Assembly: GCF_003114855.1 (NCBI RefSeq)
Contig: NZ_BFBB01000008.1
Location: 310,001-374,000, forward strand
DNA: 64,000 nt
Source of the DNA: Leptospira ryugenii
GTDB lineage: Bacteria; Spirochaetota; Leptospiria; Leptospirales; Leptospiraceae
Direction of reading: 5' to 3'
Position numbers and translations under genes: made by a program. Position 1 is the first letter of the stretch. Every line of letters starts with the position of its first letter. Below the pieces are notes generated by a model. It ran no database searches. It was not told the origin of the DNA and was given only the letters and a program-made list of their open reading frames with translations. Below, one piece after another: positions 17,419-27,473 of the stretch.

Positions 17419-17904
17419 ATGAAATCGATTGCAGTTTATCCTGGTTCTTTTGATCCTTTAACAAATGGTCACCTAGACATCATTCGCAGAGCTTATCCTC
17501 TCTTTGAAAAGATCATCATTGCTGTTGCCATTAACTCTCGAAAATCATCTCTCTTCACTCCCGAAGAGAGATTAGCTCTCATCAAAGAAGTATTCAAAGG
17601 CTGGGATAAGATAGAATTTGATACATTTCAAGGACTAACAGTGGACTATTGTAAGTCTAGAGGAGCACGTGTCATCCTTAGAGGATTGAGAGCCGTTACC
17701 GATTTTGACTATGAATATGCGATATCGCTAATGAACAAAAAATTAGCACCAGAAATTGAGACTTTTTTCCTTATGGCAGACAATGAGTACTCTTTTGTCT
17801 CATCTACGATAGTCAAAGAAGTAGCAAGACATGGAAAAGCTGTTTCAAACCAGGTTCCCGATATAGTAAATGAAGCACTTTTGAAAAAATTCGAGAATAG
17901 TTGA
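17419..17904 (+). CDS. coaD: Phosphopantetheine adenylyltransferase
   Basis: This 161-residue enzyme transfers AMP from ATP to 4'-phosphopantetheine in coenzyme A synthesis. It has the nucleotidyltransferase motif [15 protein letters not shown] (TNGH in place of HxGH), [12 protein letters not shown] and [12 protein letters not shown]. It starts immediately after argG and its stop overlaps the TTG of the antiporter gene. Confidence 0.97.
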   Translation: MKSIAVYPGSFDPLTNGHLDIIRRAYPLFEKIIIAVAINSRKSSLFTPEERLALIKEVFKGWDKIEFDTFQGLTVDYCKSRGARVILRGLRAVTDFDYEYAISLMNKKLAPEIETFFLMADNEYSFVSSTIVKEVARHGKAVSNQVPDIVNEALLKKFENS

Positions 17905-20015
17905 GTAAAAATATGCGTTCAATGAATACTATAGCCTACTTAGCAACTTTGTTACTATTTTTGCTAGTTGCGTATTTCATTTTACAACTAGGTAAAACTC
18001 TCGAGCCATCTACTATTTTGAGTCTGAACCCAAACCAAGATGGATTACTTCCTGAAATTTTAAAGAAAGTCAAACATCCCATTGCTTTATTGTTCCTTCA
18101 AATTTTGATTGTGGCAGCGTTTGCTAGAATCTTGGGATATGTTTTTTCACGTAAATTAAAGCAACCAAATGTTATGGGAGAGATCGTTGCTGGCATTATG
18201 CTTGGGCCTTCTCTTCTCGGCTATTATTTCCCAGAAATGATGAATGAGATTTTTCCACCTTCTAGTTTGGGAAATCTTTCAACATTTAGCCAAGTTGGTC
18301 TCATTTTATTTATGTTCATCATTGGGATGGAGTTGGATCTAAAGGTATTAAAGTCAAAAGTACATTCTGCAATTTTGATCAGCCATGCTAGTATCATTTT
18401 CCCATTTGGTTTGGGCATGGCTCTCTCATATTTTATTTACCAAGAATTTGCACCGCAAAACATAAGTTTTTTGTCCTTTTCTTTATTCATTGGAATCTCA
18501 ATGAGCATTACTGCTTTTCCTGTTTTGGCAAGGATACTGCAAGAGAGAAATTTGACTCGTACTCCATTGGGTGCGATGGTACTTACATGTGCGGCAGCCG
18601 ATGATATAACAGCCTGGATTCTTTTGGCAATCATTGTCACTATCGCAAAGGCAGGTAGCCTTGGAATTGCACTCTTCACAATAGGCCTTTCCATTGTATA
18701 TATACTTACGATGATTTTTGTGGTAGCTCCCTTTCTTGCAAGGCTCGGTACTATCTATATCTCTCGCGAAAATCTCACCAAAACTGCTGTCGCGATGATT
18801 CTTTTGATCCTATTAGGTTCTTCTTTTACCACAGAGGTGATAGGTATACACGCTCTCTTTGGTGCCTTCCTTGCCGGAGTTGTTATGCCTTCTGAAGGCA
18901 ACCTAAAGAAACTTGTCGCAGAAAAAATAGAAGATGTTGCCGTGATTTTATTTCTTCCTGTCTTTTTCGTCATCACTGGACTTCGAACGCAAATCACCTT
19001 GTTAAATGATGGTCATCTTTGGTATACCTTAGGTCTTGTTGTTCTCATCGCCGTAATTGGAAAGTTCTTTGGTAGTGCCATTGCCGCTCGTTATTCCGGT
19101 GCCTCTTGGGAGGAGTCTCTCTCGATTGGCGCTTTGATGAACACGAGAGGTTTAATGGAGCTTGTAGTACTCAATATCGGTTATGAGTTGGGGATCCTTG
19201 GCCCAGAGATTTTTTCTATCTTTGTATTGATGGCATTGATCACCACATTGTCCACTGGCCCAGTACTCGACCTCATTCAAAATGTTTTTACGCGAAATAC
19301 TTTATCTTCACCTCAAAAAACGGAAAATAAACTAGGTATCGTCGTAGCTTTTGCCCAGGACCGCATGGGCAAAGTTTTGGTTCGGCTTGCCTATGCCCTT
19401 TCGGGAAACCAAAAAAAATCATTAAATTTAACAGCTCTGCATATTTCTCCGAATGATACATTATCCTCCGATGAATTGCAAAAATACAAAGAGACGAGTT
19501 TCGAAAGTATAACGGATACTGCAAAAGAAATCGGACTCAACGTACGCTTAGAATATCGCATTACAGATAATATCACCTATGAAATTGTAAATTTTACCAA
19601 ACAAATCGATTCTCAAATTCTTTTGATTGGTGCTGCGAAACCTCTTTTTTCACGAAGTTATACCGGTGGACGCATCAAAAGCATCCTAAGCTACTCGACT
19701 GCCACGGTTGGTGTTTTGATAGATCAGGGCTTAGAAAATTATGATCGAGTGGCCATTATTTATAATGATCCTTCCGATGAAATTCTACGTTTTTCAGAAA
19801 AGATTCGGAGTTTAAAAGGACTCAAATCTACCCAAATCCGGATGTCGGATTTGATCCAGCCAGAAACTGACTTAAATCCTGATACGATCTCCATTGCAAA
19901 ATTAAGGCCTTTCTCCCTCGTGATCATAGATATCAGACTTTGGGAAGAAAATGAGTTTGAAAAGCTTGATTTACTTCCTACCTCATTCCTACTCGTTCGC
20001 TTCTTACATACATAA
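17901..20015 (+). CDS. CPA2-family cation:proton antiporter with USP-like tail
   Basis: This 704-residue inner-membrane protein has a Na+/H+ exchanger domain of about 12-13 helices (residues 1-430), including [20 protein letters not shown] and [15 protein letters not shown] with the ion-binding acidic residues. A cytoplasmic tail of about 250 residues resembles universal stress protein domains. No RCK/TrkA-N domain is seen, unlike KefB/KefC. It may exchange Na+ or K+ for H+. The start is TTG 17901, overlapping the coaD stop, or ATG 17913. Confidence 0.88.
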   Translation: MSKNMRSMNTIAYLATLLLFLLVAYFILQLGKTLEPSTILSLNPNQDGLLPEILKKVKHPIALLFLQILIVAAFARILGYVFSRKLKQPNVMGEIVAGIMLGPSLLGYYFPEMMNEIFPPSSLGNLSTFSQVGLILFMFIIGMELDLKVLKSKVHSAILISHASIIFPFGLGMALSYFIYQEFAPQNISFLSFSLFIGISMSITAFPVLARILQERNLTRTPLGAMVLTCAAADDITAWILLAIIVTIAKAGSLGIALFTIGLSIVYILTMIFVVAPFLARLGTIYISRENLTKTAVAMILLILLGSSFTTEVIGIHALFGAFLAGVVMPSEGNLKKLVAEKIEDVAVILFLPVFFVITGLRTQITLLNDGHLWYTLGLVVLIAVIGKFFGSAIAARYSGASWEESLSIGALMNTRGLMELVVLNIGYELGILGPEIFSIFVLMALITTLSTGPVLDLIQNVFTRNTLSSPQKTENKLGIVVAFAQDRMGKVLVRLAYALSGNQKKSLNLTALHISPNDTLSSDELQKYKETSFESITDTAKEIGLNVRLEYRITDNITYEIVNFTKQIDSQILLIGAAKPLFSRSYTGGRIKSILSYSTATVGVLIDQGLENYDRVAIIYNDPSDEILRFSEKIRSLKGLKSTQIRMSDLIQPETDLNPDTISIAKLRPFSLVIIDIRLWEENEFEKLDLLPTSFLLVRFLHT

Positions 20016-20057
20016 AGATTGGATTGCTTTTTTGGTTAGAAAAGAAGTCCTGGAAGA

Positions 20058-20471
20058 ATGGAAAGAACTTTTATTATGCTAAAACCGGACGCTGTTAAAA
20101 ACAAACACGTCGGAGATATCTTACAAAGAATTGAAAAAGAAGGATTTAAAATCCTAGGACTAAAATTCCTAACTTTGAGTTTGGAAGATGCAAAACAGTT
20201 TTACAAAGTACATGCTGCAAGGCCATTTTATTCAGACCTTTGCAATTATATGGCTTCTGGTCCTATCGTTGCTGCAGCATTGGAACGTGACAATGCCGTG
20301 GCTCACTGGAGAGAGGTGATCGGGGCCACTGACCCAAAAGAGGCAAAAGCAGGTACCATTCGAGCATTATTTGCTGAGAGCAAAGAAGCAAACGCAGTTC
20401 ATGGATCTGACTCGGTGGAAAACGGACTCCAGGAAATTGCATTTTTCTTCAAAGGTTACGAACTTAACTAG
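20058..20471 (+). CDS. ndk: Nucleoside diphosphate kinase
   Basis: This 137-residue enzyme equilibrates nucleoside di- and triphosphates. It begins [19 protein letters not shown], has RATDP-region [14 protein letters not shown] and the phosphohistidine in [10 protein letters not shown]. Length is standard. CTGGAAGA before the ATG is a weak ribosome-binding site. A strong stem-loop follows 10 bases after the stop. Confidence 0.97.
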   Translation: MERTFIMLKPDAVKNKHVGDILQRIEKEGFKILGLKFLTLSLEDAKQFYKVHAARPFYSDLCNYMASGPIVAAALERDNAVAHWREVIGATDPKEAKAGTIRALFAESKEANAVHGSDSVENGLQEIAFFFKGYELN

Positions 20472-20481
20472 CACCTTTATG

Positions 20482-20505
20482 GCCGACCCTAGACTTTGGG
20501 TCGGC
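20482..20505 (+). other. GC-rich stem-loop before polyprenyl synthase start
   Basis: GCCGACCC (20482-20489) pairs perfectly with GGGTCGGC (20498-20505) across an 8-base loop. It starts 10 bases after the ndk stop and ends 4 bases before the ATG at 20510. No T-run follows, so it is a weak terminator candidate. It occupies the place where the ribosome-binding site of the next gene should be, so a role in translation or mRNA stability is possible. Confidence 0.55.
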
Positions 20506-20509
20506 TAAT

Positions 20510-21463
20510 ATGAACTATATGGAAGAGTTTCACCGGTCGATTGAGATTTCCCGAAAGGCTTTCGACGGTTATTTTTTACCTAAACTACAGTCCCTATTCT
20601 CTACATTTGGCGACTCAAGAGTTAGTGAGGCTTGCCTCTATAGTTTGGAGGCTGGCGGTAAACGAATCAGACCTTCCATAGCTATAAACAGTTATGCGCC
20701 TTATTTACATTCAGTTGAAGAATTAATAAAAGATAAAAATTACGAAGATATTCTTTTGATTGGAGCGAGTCTTGAATGTTTGCATACTTATTCTTTAATC
20801 CATGATGATTTACCAAGTATGGACAATGACGATCTGAGACGCGGGAAAAAAACCAATCACATTCAGTATGATGAAGCGACGGCAATCCTTGCTGGAGATG
20901 CTCTCAATAGTTTAGGATTTTATCTACTGAGTCTGCTCAAACAAGATTTAAGGACTGTAAAGGATTGTTTCCAAATTTTGCATGATGGTGTGGGTTTACC
21001 GGGAATGATTTCTGGGCAAATGGAAGACCTTCAAGAGGAAGGAAAGGCTAAACGCTCTCTGTTAGCTGAGAATACAGATCCTGTAGATAAACTATTATCG
21101 ATTCATGCAAAAAAGACAGGTGCCCTCATTGTTTCCAGTTTCTTACTTGGAAATAGATTGCGTACTGATTTTGAAATTAGACAAGAAACTGTCAAAAGTT
21201 ATGCGAAGGAAATAGGTTTGCTCTTCCAAATCACAGATGATATCTTAGATGTGGAAGGTGAATCTACTGTCATAGGAAAGACATCCGGAAAGGATGCTAA
21301 GAACGGGAAATTAACATACCCATCTGTTTTTGGATTAGAAAAAGCAAAACAATTGAGAGATGAATCAAAGGAAAAGGCCATCAACCTAGGAAAACAATTA
21401 GGTGAAACAGCTAGCCCTTTCTTTCTTGGATTTCCAGAATACATTGCCAAAAGAAAAAACTAG
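20510..21463 (+). CDS. Polyprenyl (farnesyl-type) diphosphate synthase
   Basis: This 317-residue enzyme condenses isopentenyl diphosphate with allylic diphosphates, probably giving farnesyl diphosphate. It contains GGKRIRP, the first aspartate-rich motif DDLPSMDNDDLRRG of the short-chain bacterial type, and the second motif QITDDILDVEG. It is IspA-like by motif, but chain length cannot be proven from this. The start may be ATG 20510 or 20519; neither has a good ribosome-binding site, and a stem-loop lies directly upstream. It overlaps tlyA. Confidence 0.9.
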   Translation: MNYMEEFHRSIEISRKAFDGYFLPKLQSLFSTFGDSRVSEACLYSLEAGGKRIRPSIAINSYAPYLHSVEELIKDKNYEDILLIGASLECLHTYSLIHDDLPSMDNDDLRRGKKTNHIQYDEATAILAGDALNSLGFYLLSLLKQDLRTVKDCFQILHDGVGLPGMISGQMEDLQEEGKAKRSLLAENTDPVDKLLSIHAKKTGALIVSSFLLGNRLRTDFEIRQETVKSYAKEIGLLFQITDDILDVEGESTVIGKTSGKDAKNGKLTYPSVFGLEKAKQLRDESKEKAINLGKQLGETASPFFLGFPEYIAKRKN

Positions 21464-22211
21464 ACTCGATGAATTTTTAAAACTCTCTGATTTGATTCAA
21501 GATAAGAATAAGATTGACTCTCTGATTCTTTCAGGATCCATATTAGTGAACGATAGAGTGGTTACGAAGAAGGGAACACTAATTCATAAGGGTGACCATG
21601 TAAGGCTTAGGCCAGCGATCAAAGAATATGTTTCCAGAGGGGCGTTTAAGCTTTTAAAAGCATTCGAATATTTTCCAAATTTAAGTTGTTCCGATTCGAT
21701 TTGTTTGGATTTGGGAGCATCAACTGGTGGATTCACCCAAGTCTTATTGGAAAAAGGTGCTCCTTTAGTCTATGCGATTGATGTAGGGTATGGGCAACTT
21801 GCTCAGCGATTGGCAAATGATGAAAAGGTAAGAGTAATGGATAGAACTCATATCAAAGACTTGCAATGGAAGTCACTAGACCCAATCGCAAAGCGATATT
21901 TTGTGACGATGGACCTGAGCTTTATTTCACTCACCCAAGTATTCCCACAAATTGAGCGTCTCATCCGAGAATCAAATTCCGACGATTGGCAGGGAGTGAG
22001 TTTGGTTAAACCTCAATTTGAAGTGGCCGGACATCATCTCGAATCTGGTATTTTGACAGATAGGCGTATGCAACTTAGGACAGTTCGGAATGTTTGGCGG
22101 AAAGTAAAATGGACAAACCCAGGTTTCGTATTTATGGGATTATGCGAATCACCAATTACGGGAATGGACGGAAATCGAGAATTTTTGCTTAGATGGTGCT
22201 GGAAGGCTTAG
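21444..22211 (+). CDS. tlyA: TlyA-family rRNA 2'-O-methyltransferase
   Basis: This protein of about 255 residues has an N-terminal S4 RNA-binding domain (TRLDEFLKLSDLIQDKNKID, then ILVNDRVVTKKGTLI) and an FtsJ-like methyltransferase domain (CLDLGASTGGFTQVLLEKGA, MDLSFISLTQVFP, LVKPQFEV). TlyA methylates rRNA; relatives are also called hemolysin A. I chose TTG 21444 because family members begin directly before the S4 domain. A GTG at 21402 would lengthen the overlap with the polyprenyl synthase from 20 to 62 bases. Its 3' end overlaps the convergent response regulator by 23 bases. Confidence 0.9.
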   Translation: MPKEKTRLDEFLKLSDLIQDKNKIDSLILSGSILVNDRVVTKKGTLIHKGDHVRLRPAIKEYVSRGAFKLLKAFEYFPNLSCSDSICLDLGASTGGFTQVLLEKGAPLVYAIDVGYGQLAQRLANDEKVRVMDRTHIKDLQWKSLDPIAKRYFVTMDLSFISLTQVFPQIERLIRESNSDDWQGVSLVKPQFEVAGHHLESGILTDRRMQLRTVRNVWRKVKWTNPGFVFMGLCESPITGMDGNREFLLRWCWKA

Positions 22212-22572
22212 TAAGAAAAAAAGAAATGGAATCTCTGAGTTGCTCTGTAGTAAAAGGTTTCGGTAAAAACCGATAAGACGGAACGTCTTTTATTTTTTTT
22301 TGGTGAGATTCATCTAAATTTCCAGTCAGGAAAAGGATGGGGACTGAGAATCGTTCTTTCAAAGAATCCGCTGTTTCCATACCATCCAGAGAACCTTCTA
22401 GATTTATATCCATCAAAATCAAATCAGGTACCTTTTCTGCAACGATTTGAAAGGCCTCATCACCTGACGGAACAACAGCGATGACATGATGACCAAATGA
22501 TTCTATTTTTTGCTTAATATTTAAACCAAGAAACGGTTCGTCTTCTACTACGAGGACGTTTATTTTCGGCAT
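22189..22572 (-). CDS. Stand-alone response regulator receiver
   Basis: This 127-residue protein is a single receiver domain with acidic residues at E10-D11, phosphoacceptor D55 in LILMDINLEGSLDGME, Thr in LFLTGN and the Lys of RFLPKPF. The DINLEGSLDG pattern is typical of receivers partnered with soluble PAS kinases. It has no output domain, so it acts through protein contacts or in a phosphorelay. The kinases at 23511 and 24985 are possible partners. Its 3' end overlaps tlyA by 23 bases. Confidence 0.9.
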   Translation of the reverse strand: MPKINVLVVEDEPFLGLNIKQKIESFGHHVIAVVPSGDEAFQIVAEKVPDLILMDINLEGSLDGMETADSLKERFSVPILFLTGNLDESHQKKIKDVPSYRFLPKPFTTEQLRDSISFFLTKPSSTI

Positions 22573-22624
22573 ACAGACAGTATTTTCTTAGGGTCGCTTT
22601 TGAAAGAAGTAAAATATTCTCTTC

Positions 22625-23485
22625 TTAAAATTTAATTAGAGCATTTGCAATTTCTTTCGGTCGCTCAAGGTGTATCGCATGTTTGGCTCCCAAAATCCAA
22701 ATTAACTTACTTTTTTTAATATAACGATGGATCAATTTCATTGTGTCCGGTGGGGTAATTTCGTCTTGGTCACCAGCCAGTATTAGTGTCGGAATCTGAA
22801 TCCCTTTCATGGCTGCACCATGGAAAATGGAAGTCTCCCGCCTAATTGTATTTTCCTGCAAAAAGAGATTTTCCCAGCCATTCCAGATACTAACTAGTGT
22901 CTTACGCAGAACCAAACCAGGCTCTGGGCTCTCTGCACCATACAAAAATTTTAACAAATCGGTTACATCTCGTTCGGATTTTGGAAAGAGAATTCTTTGC
23001 ATTCTTTCTCTATCTGGGTGAGGAATGCCTCCAGGAGCCAAAAGTACTAATTTCCGAATTAAGTCTCTTTCCGATTTGAGTACAATATGTTGTGAAATCA
23101 GCCCTCCCATGGAATGACCAACCAAAGTTATTTGAGTCAAATGCAACTTTGTAATTGCTTCTAAAAGTAAATCAGCCCAAACGTCTATCTGAAACAAATA
23201 TTTAATTTTTGGAAGTTGGCTTTTGCCATATCCAGGAAGATCAAAAACGTATATTTCTCTTTTTTCGCTTAACACTTCTTTTATGATGCGGCGCATACTA
23301 AACCCTTCGTCCAAGAGACCATGGAGAAAGACCAAAGGATCTTTAGGGTTGCCAGGAAATTTCCAATAAAAGAGAGAAATCCCATCCAAATCAATGAAAT
23401 GAGGTTCAGCGCCCATATTTTTCATTGCCTTACATCTTTGGAATTGGTAAACTTTGTAAAGTAAACGATAGAGAAAACTTTTCAT
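22625..23485 (-). CDS. Alpha/beta-hydrolase
   Basis: This 286-residue protein has the alpha/beta-hydrolase core: the oxyanion region VFLHGLLDEGFSMRRI, YVFDLPGYGKSQ, the nucleophile elbow VGHSMGGLIS, the acid in LILAGDQDEITPP and the histidine in GAKHAIHLERP. The catalytic triad is complete. It is probably an esterase or lipase; no substrate can be assigned. It is divergent from the histidine kinase at 23511. Confidence 0.85.
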   Translation of the reverse strand: MKSFLYRLLYKVYQFQRCKAMKNMGAEPHFIDLDGISLFYWKFPGNPKDPLVFLHGLLDEGFSMRRIIKEVLSEKREIYVFDLPGYGKSQLPKIKYLFQIDVWADLLLEAITKLHLTQITLVGHSMGGLISQHIVLKSERDLIRKLVLLAPGGIPHPDRERMQRILFPKSERDVTDLLKFLYGAESPEPGLVLRKTLVSIWNGWENLFLQENTIRRETSIFHGAAMKGIQIPTLILAGDQDEITPPDTMKLIHRYIKKSKLIWILGAKHAIHLERPKEIANALIKF

Positions 23486-23510
23486 AAATAAAATCAGTCT
23501 TTAGTAAAAA

Positions 23511-24992
23511 ATGAAACCGAAGTTAAAAGCATTTCTTGAACAGTTATTTTCATCATCTGATAATGCTTTCTTACTCGTCGATTCTAAAACATTCCATTTG
23601 CATTTTATCAGTCCAAAACTAGTCTCCATCCTGCATTTGGAGCGATCAAGATCAGAATCGATCAGTATATTTGATCTCTTACCAAAACCAAAAGATGAGT
23701 ATCTTGCAGAATTAAATTTTGCTCTTAACAATGAGAGTATTCTTTGCGATTGGGAATTTCTTAGGAGTGACAGAAGCTTAATAAGATTTAATTTTAAGCT
23801 CAGCCAACTATCTGATCCGGAAGATAACTTATCGTATCTCTTCTTCCAAATATCTGATCAATTCTTAACCAATTCAGATGACCAAGTTAAGATTATCTCC
23901 AAAGAAAATGAATCTTTGCGAAGAATCATTGGAACAATGAACAATGGCATTGTGATTGTGAATGAAGAAGGAATCGTTCAAGACATAGCACCGATCTTTA
24001 AATTTCTACTGTTTCAATTCATCCCGATTGAAAAAGGAGACTTTATCTTTGAATTTTTGGATAAAGATTTAATCACAGAATATAAAAATACTTTGAAAGA
24101 ATGCCTCTCTCATATGCAAGTAAAAACGAAACATTTCACATATCGGATTTTTGAGAATGATTATGATTTCGATATTCGCTTTATTCCCATCAGACGATCC
24201 GAAAACTTACAAAAATTAATAATGTTAATATATACCGACAAAACGGAAGCTAATCGTTTAGATCGTCAACTAGTTGAATCAATGAAATTTGCAAGTATAG
24301 GAGAGATAGCTGCAGGCCTTGCGCACGAAATTAACAATCCCTTACAAAGTGCACTTCTCAATTTAGATGAATTAATAGTTGTCGGCATCGAGGATCCGAG
24401 TGAACAAAAGGAAATTCTAAAAAAAATCGAAGCAGCCAATTTAAGAATTCGCGATTTGGTTCTCGCGCTATTAGATTTAGGGAGAGTAGAAAGTAGAACT
24501 AGAGATTTGGTATCCCCGTACTATATTCTCGTGAGATCAAGTGAGCTCTTGGAGGTAAGTTGCAAAAAAAAGGGTATTGAATTCAAAAGACATGCCGGTC
24601 CAAACCTTCCTGGCATTGTCGTTCGATGGCAAGAAATAGAGCAGGTGCTCATTAACTGCGTTGTAAATGCAATCAATGCACTCTCAGAAATGAATCCACC
24701 TAGGCAATCGCCTAAGATTGAAATCGGAATCGATCTTGTTAAAAATAATAAAAAAGATTGGGTAGTCTTCTCCATCGAAGACAATGGTCCAGGCATGAGC
24801 GAAGAGGTTTTAGATAAGGCATTCTTACCATTGTTTACAACCAGACGTGAAAAACAAGGAACTGGTTTAGGACTCTCCATATCCAAAAAAATAATCAATG
24901 ACCATGATGGAGATATCGTCATCAAATCAAGAGATGGTCTTGGAACTAAAATCGAAATATATTTACCAGTTCAACTAGATACCTATGAGTAA
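23511..24992 (+). CDS. PAS-containing sensor histidine kinase
   Basis: This 493-residue soluble kinase has two weak PAS-like regions (about 10-125 and 130-250), a HisKA motif AAGLAHEINNPLQSALL with H272, and an ATPase domain with INCVVNAINALSEM, DNGPGMSEEV and GTGLGLSISKKI. The NtrB/ZraS-like HEINNP box places it in the HisKA subfamily of Asn-type kinases. It overlaps the next kinase gene by 8 bases, in a four-gene run that ends with cell-wall sugar salvage enzymes. Confidence 0.9.
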   Translation: MKPKLKAFLEQLFSSSDNAFLLVDSKTFHLHFISPKLVSILHLERSRSESISIFDLLPKPKDEYLAELNFALNNESILCDWEFLRSDRSLIRFNFKLSQLSDPEDNLSYLFFQISDQFLTNSDDQVKIISKENESLRRIIGTMNNGIVIVNEEGIVQDIAPIFKFLLFQFIPIEKGDFIFEFLDKDLITEYKNTLKECLSHMQVKTKHFTYRIFENDYDFDIRFIPIRRSENLQKLIMLIYTDKTEANRLDRQLVESMKFASIGEIAAGLAHEINNPLQSALLNLDELIVVGIEDPSEQKEILKKIEAANLRIRDLVLALLDLGRVESRTRDLVSPYYILVRSSELLEVSCKKKGIEFKRHAGPNLPGIVVRWQEIEQVLINCVVNAINALSEMNPPRQSPKIEIGIDLVKNNKKDWVVFSIEDNGPGMSEEVLDKAFLPLFTTRREKQGTGLGLSISKKIINDHDGDIVIKSRDGLGTKIEIYLPVQLDTYE

Positions 24993-26490
24993 AATACTGA
25001 TCATTGATGATGAAGAAGAGATTCGCATTGCCTTGAAACGAATCCTTTCACGCGAAGGCTATGAGATAGAACATTGTAGCAATGTGGAAGAAGGTCTCAA
25101 TTTAATCAATAAAGAAGATAACTTTTCATTGGTAATTTCTGATATTCTCATGAGTGGTTTAAGTGGGATTGATTTGATCAAACATATATCTGAATCGCAA
25201 CAAAATTTACCGGTTATTTTGATGACTGGCAATCCTAATTTAAGTTCAGCAGAATCTGCAGTTCGTTACAAAGCATTTGATTATCTTTCAAAGCCTGTAG
25301 ATAGACTCCAATTGATTAATGTGGTTAAAAGTGCGATCGATTCTAAAATCAAGAAAGATGTAGAATTTGAAAGGTACCACCAATCAGAACTCATGGAAAA
25401 GGTTCTGAGATCCCAAAATCTAGATCTCAATCGCCAGAATGCAGCGATTATCAATGCGACCAGCGACTCTGTAATCACCATCAATTCTAATTTGGAAATC
25501 ATTTCGATCAACAATTCTACCCTGGAGTTATTTAAGTATCCAGATTACAATGCAATTATCGGTCAAAAAGTAGAAGTGTTATTTTCAGAGCAAAAGAGAG
25601 AAAAATATCTTCATCAAATAAAACTTGTGGTAAAGGAAAAAAAAGAGAAGAAAACAATTAATTTAACAGATGTGAGTTTAATAAGATCGGACGGCAATTC
25701 ATTTCTCACAGACATCGCAATTTGTAGTTACGAAATTGATGGAGATATTTACTTCACCGGAGTTATAAGAGATGTTACACAAAAGAAAATTATGGTGCAA
25801 CAATTGATTGATTCTGAGCGTAGAGCTTTTTTATCTACTGTTGCAGCAAGTATCGGCCATGAAATTAACAATTCGCTCACTGCCATCCAAGGATTTACCG
25901 AGATGGCCATTAAAGAGAATGCGGATATCCAACTAAAAAATAGAGCTCTTCAGGTTACAATGAACCAAATGCAAAAATTACAGGCTCTAACTGCAAATTT
26001 ACTTTTATTGGGAAAATCAAAATCTATCACCTCAAAGGAAAGTGAATTTATAAATTTAAATAAATCCATAACTTCTATTTTAGATGTTTTTAAAGAGACA
26101 GCAAGATTGAAATATTGCCAGATTATTTGGCAAGAACCAACAGATGAGTTGAACATTCATATGAATTTTGATCAATTCAATGTTTTACTTACAAATCTTT
26201 TGCTTAATGCTGCTGACGCGACTGAAAACGCTGGAACGATACAAATTCTTGTTGAACCTCAAATTCATTTTGTTTTGCTTCAGATCAAAGATGATGGAAT
26301 AGGAATGAATGATGAGATAAAAGCAAAAATTTTTGAGCCGTACTTTACCACAAAAGAATTAGGTAAAGGAACAGGATTAGGTCTTTTTGTAGTAAAACAA
26401 ATTATCGATGAACACAATATTGATTTTAAAATTGATTCCGTAGAGAATGTTGGAACAACTTTCGAATTGAGATTTAAATTGGCAAATTAA
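24985..26490 (+). CDS. Receiver-PAS-histidine kinase hybrid
   Basis: This 501-residue protein has an N-terminal receiver (D53 in LVISDILMSGLSG, Lys in DYLSKPVD), a PAS domain at about 145-265 (ATSDSVITINSNLEIISINN) and a kinase core with GHEINNSLTAIQGF (H292), LLNAADATENAG, DDGIGM and GTGLGLFVVKQII. A receiver in front of a kinase suggests that phosphorylation by the upstream kinase controls its activity. It starts inside the 3' end of that kinase gene and its stop overlaps the next start by 1 base. Confidence 0.9.
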   Translation: MSKILIIDDEEEIRIALKRILSREGYEIEHCSNVEEGLNLINKEDNFSLVISDILMSGLSGIDLIKHISESQQNLPVILMTGNPNLSSAESAVRYKAFDYLSKPVDRLQLINVVKSAIDSKIKKDVEFERYHQSELMEKVLRSQNLDLNRQNAAIINATSDSVITINSNLEIISINNSTLELFKYPDYNAIIGQKVEVLFSEQKREKYLHQIKLVVKEKKEKKTINLTDVSLIRSDGNSFLTDIAICSYEIDGDIYFTGVIRDVTQKKIMVQQLIDSERRAFLSTVAASIGHEINNSLTAIQGFTEMAIKENADIQLKNRALQVTMNQMQKLQALTANLLLLGKSKSITSKESEFINLNKSITSILDVFKETARLKYCQIIWQEPTDELNIHMNFDQFNVLLTNLLLNAADATENAGTIQILVEPQIHFVLLQIKDDGIGMNDEIKAKIFEPYFTTKELGKGTGLGLFVVKQIIDEHNIDFKIDSVENVGTTFELRFKLAN

Positions 26491-27473
26491 TGACTTTAAT
26501 CATAGAAAAAATCCAATCATCTATAGAAGCAATGTATCAAACAAAGATAGAATTGATACCTTTGCAAGAAGAAGCATCCACAAGACGATACTATTCCTTC
26601 GTTGTGAACGGCGATAGGCAAGTCCTATGTACTGACCAAAGTTTAAATCATGACTTTATACAACTTTCAGAATTTCTTTCCCTAAACAATGTCAGAGTTC
26701 CAAGAGTATTGTATTCAAATGGTGATTTAAATTTTATCATACAATCTTGGGAAGGCGAAAGAGATTTGGGAACATTCACACTCCAAGACTACATTAAGAC
26801 TCTTCCCCATGTTATTGATTTGATTTTAAAACTGCAAAAACTTGATCCTCCCTCATTTGTCAAAACACGAAGGTTTGATCTTGATAAACTTGGTTTTGAA
26901 ATTCAATTAACTGAAGATAAATTCAACGTATTTAGGCAGATTTACGGTATACAAACTGAATTCAATACTGAATGCAAAGCTTTTCTGCAATCCACGATAG
27001 CATATTTGGATCAACATCCGGTAAATGTATTTACACATAGAGATTTTCATAGTCGCAACATATTAATTAATGATAAGCAGGAAATGGTGTTGATCGATTT
27101 CCAAGACGCACGTATGGGAGTTCCTCAATATGATTTGGCAAGCATTCTTTACGATGCTTACTATCCACTTTCAGTTGAAATAAGAAAGGAATTGCTAACT
27201 TATTTTCAAAAAAAGACCATAGGTGGTTCAAATCGATTTAAAGAAACATTTTATCTGCAAGCATTACAAAGATCTTTTAAGGCTTTAGGAACATACTTTC
27301 GAATGGTCGTGGACGAGAAAAAGTATAAGTTTAAACCTTCCATATTATCTTGTTTAGAACAATTGGAAGAAATCATTCAAATAGGATTATTTTCAGATGC
27401 TCTCTATATTTTTGTGAGAGGATTAAGAAATGAGATCACCAAAAATGATAAATTTCAAAAGAATATAGAATGA
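26490..27473 (+). CDS. amgK: AmgK-like cell-wall sugar kinase (APH fold)
   Basis: This 327-residue aminoglycoside-phosphotransferase-fold kinase has the catalytic loop THRDFHSRNILI (H183, D185, N190) and the metal-binding LIDFQDARMGVPQYDLAS. The wording HRDxHSRN and DFQDA...YDL is characteristic of AmgK, which phosphorylates the anomeric OH of N-acetylmuramic acid and N-acetylglucosamine in peptidoglycan recycling. The next gene encodes a MurU-like enzyme, the AmgK partner, overlapping by 4 bases. The assignment rests on motif similarity and this pairing; other sugar kinases remain possible. Confidence 0.8.
   Translation: MTLIIEKIQSSIEAMYQTKIELIPLQEEASTRRYYSFVVNGDRQVLCTDQSLNHDFIQLSEFLSLNNVRVPRVLYSNGDLNFIIQSWEGERDLGTFTLQDYIKTLPHVIDLILKLQKLDPPSFVKTRRFDLDKLGFEIQLTEDKFNVFRQIYGIQTEFNTECKAFLQSTIAYLDQHPVNVFTHRDFHSRNILINDKQEMVLIDFQDARMGVPQYDLASILYDAYYPLSVEIRKELLTYFQKKTIGGSNRFKETFYLQALQRSFKALGTYFRMVVDEKKYKFKPSILSCLEQLEEIIQIGLFSDALYIFVRGLRNEITKNDKFQKNIE

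Noticed and set aside
21402..21443. GTG start for tlyA
   Set aside because: Adds 14 residues inside the polyprenyl synthase gene that are not part of the S4 domain; the family normally starts next to the RLDEFL-type motif.
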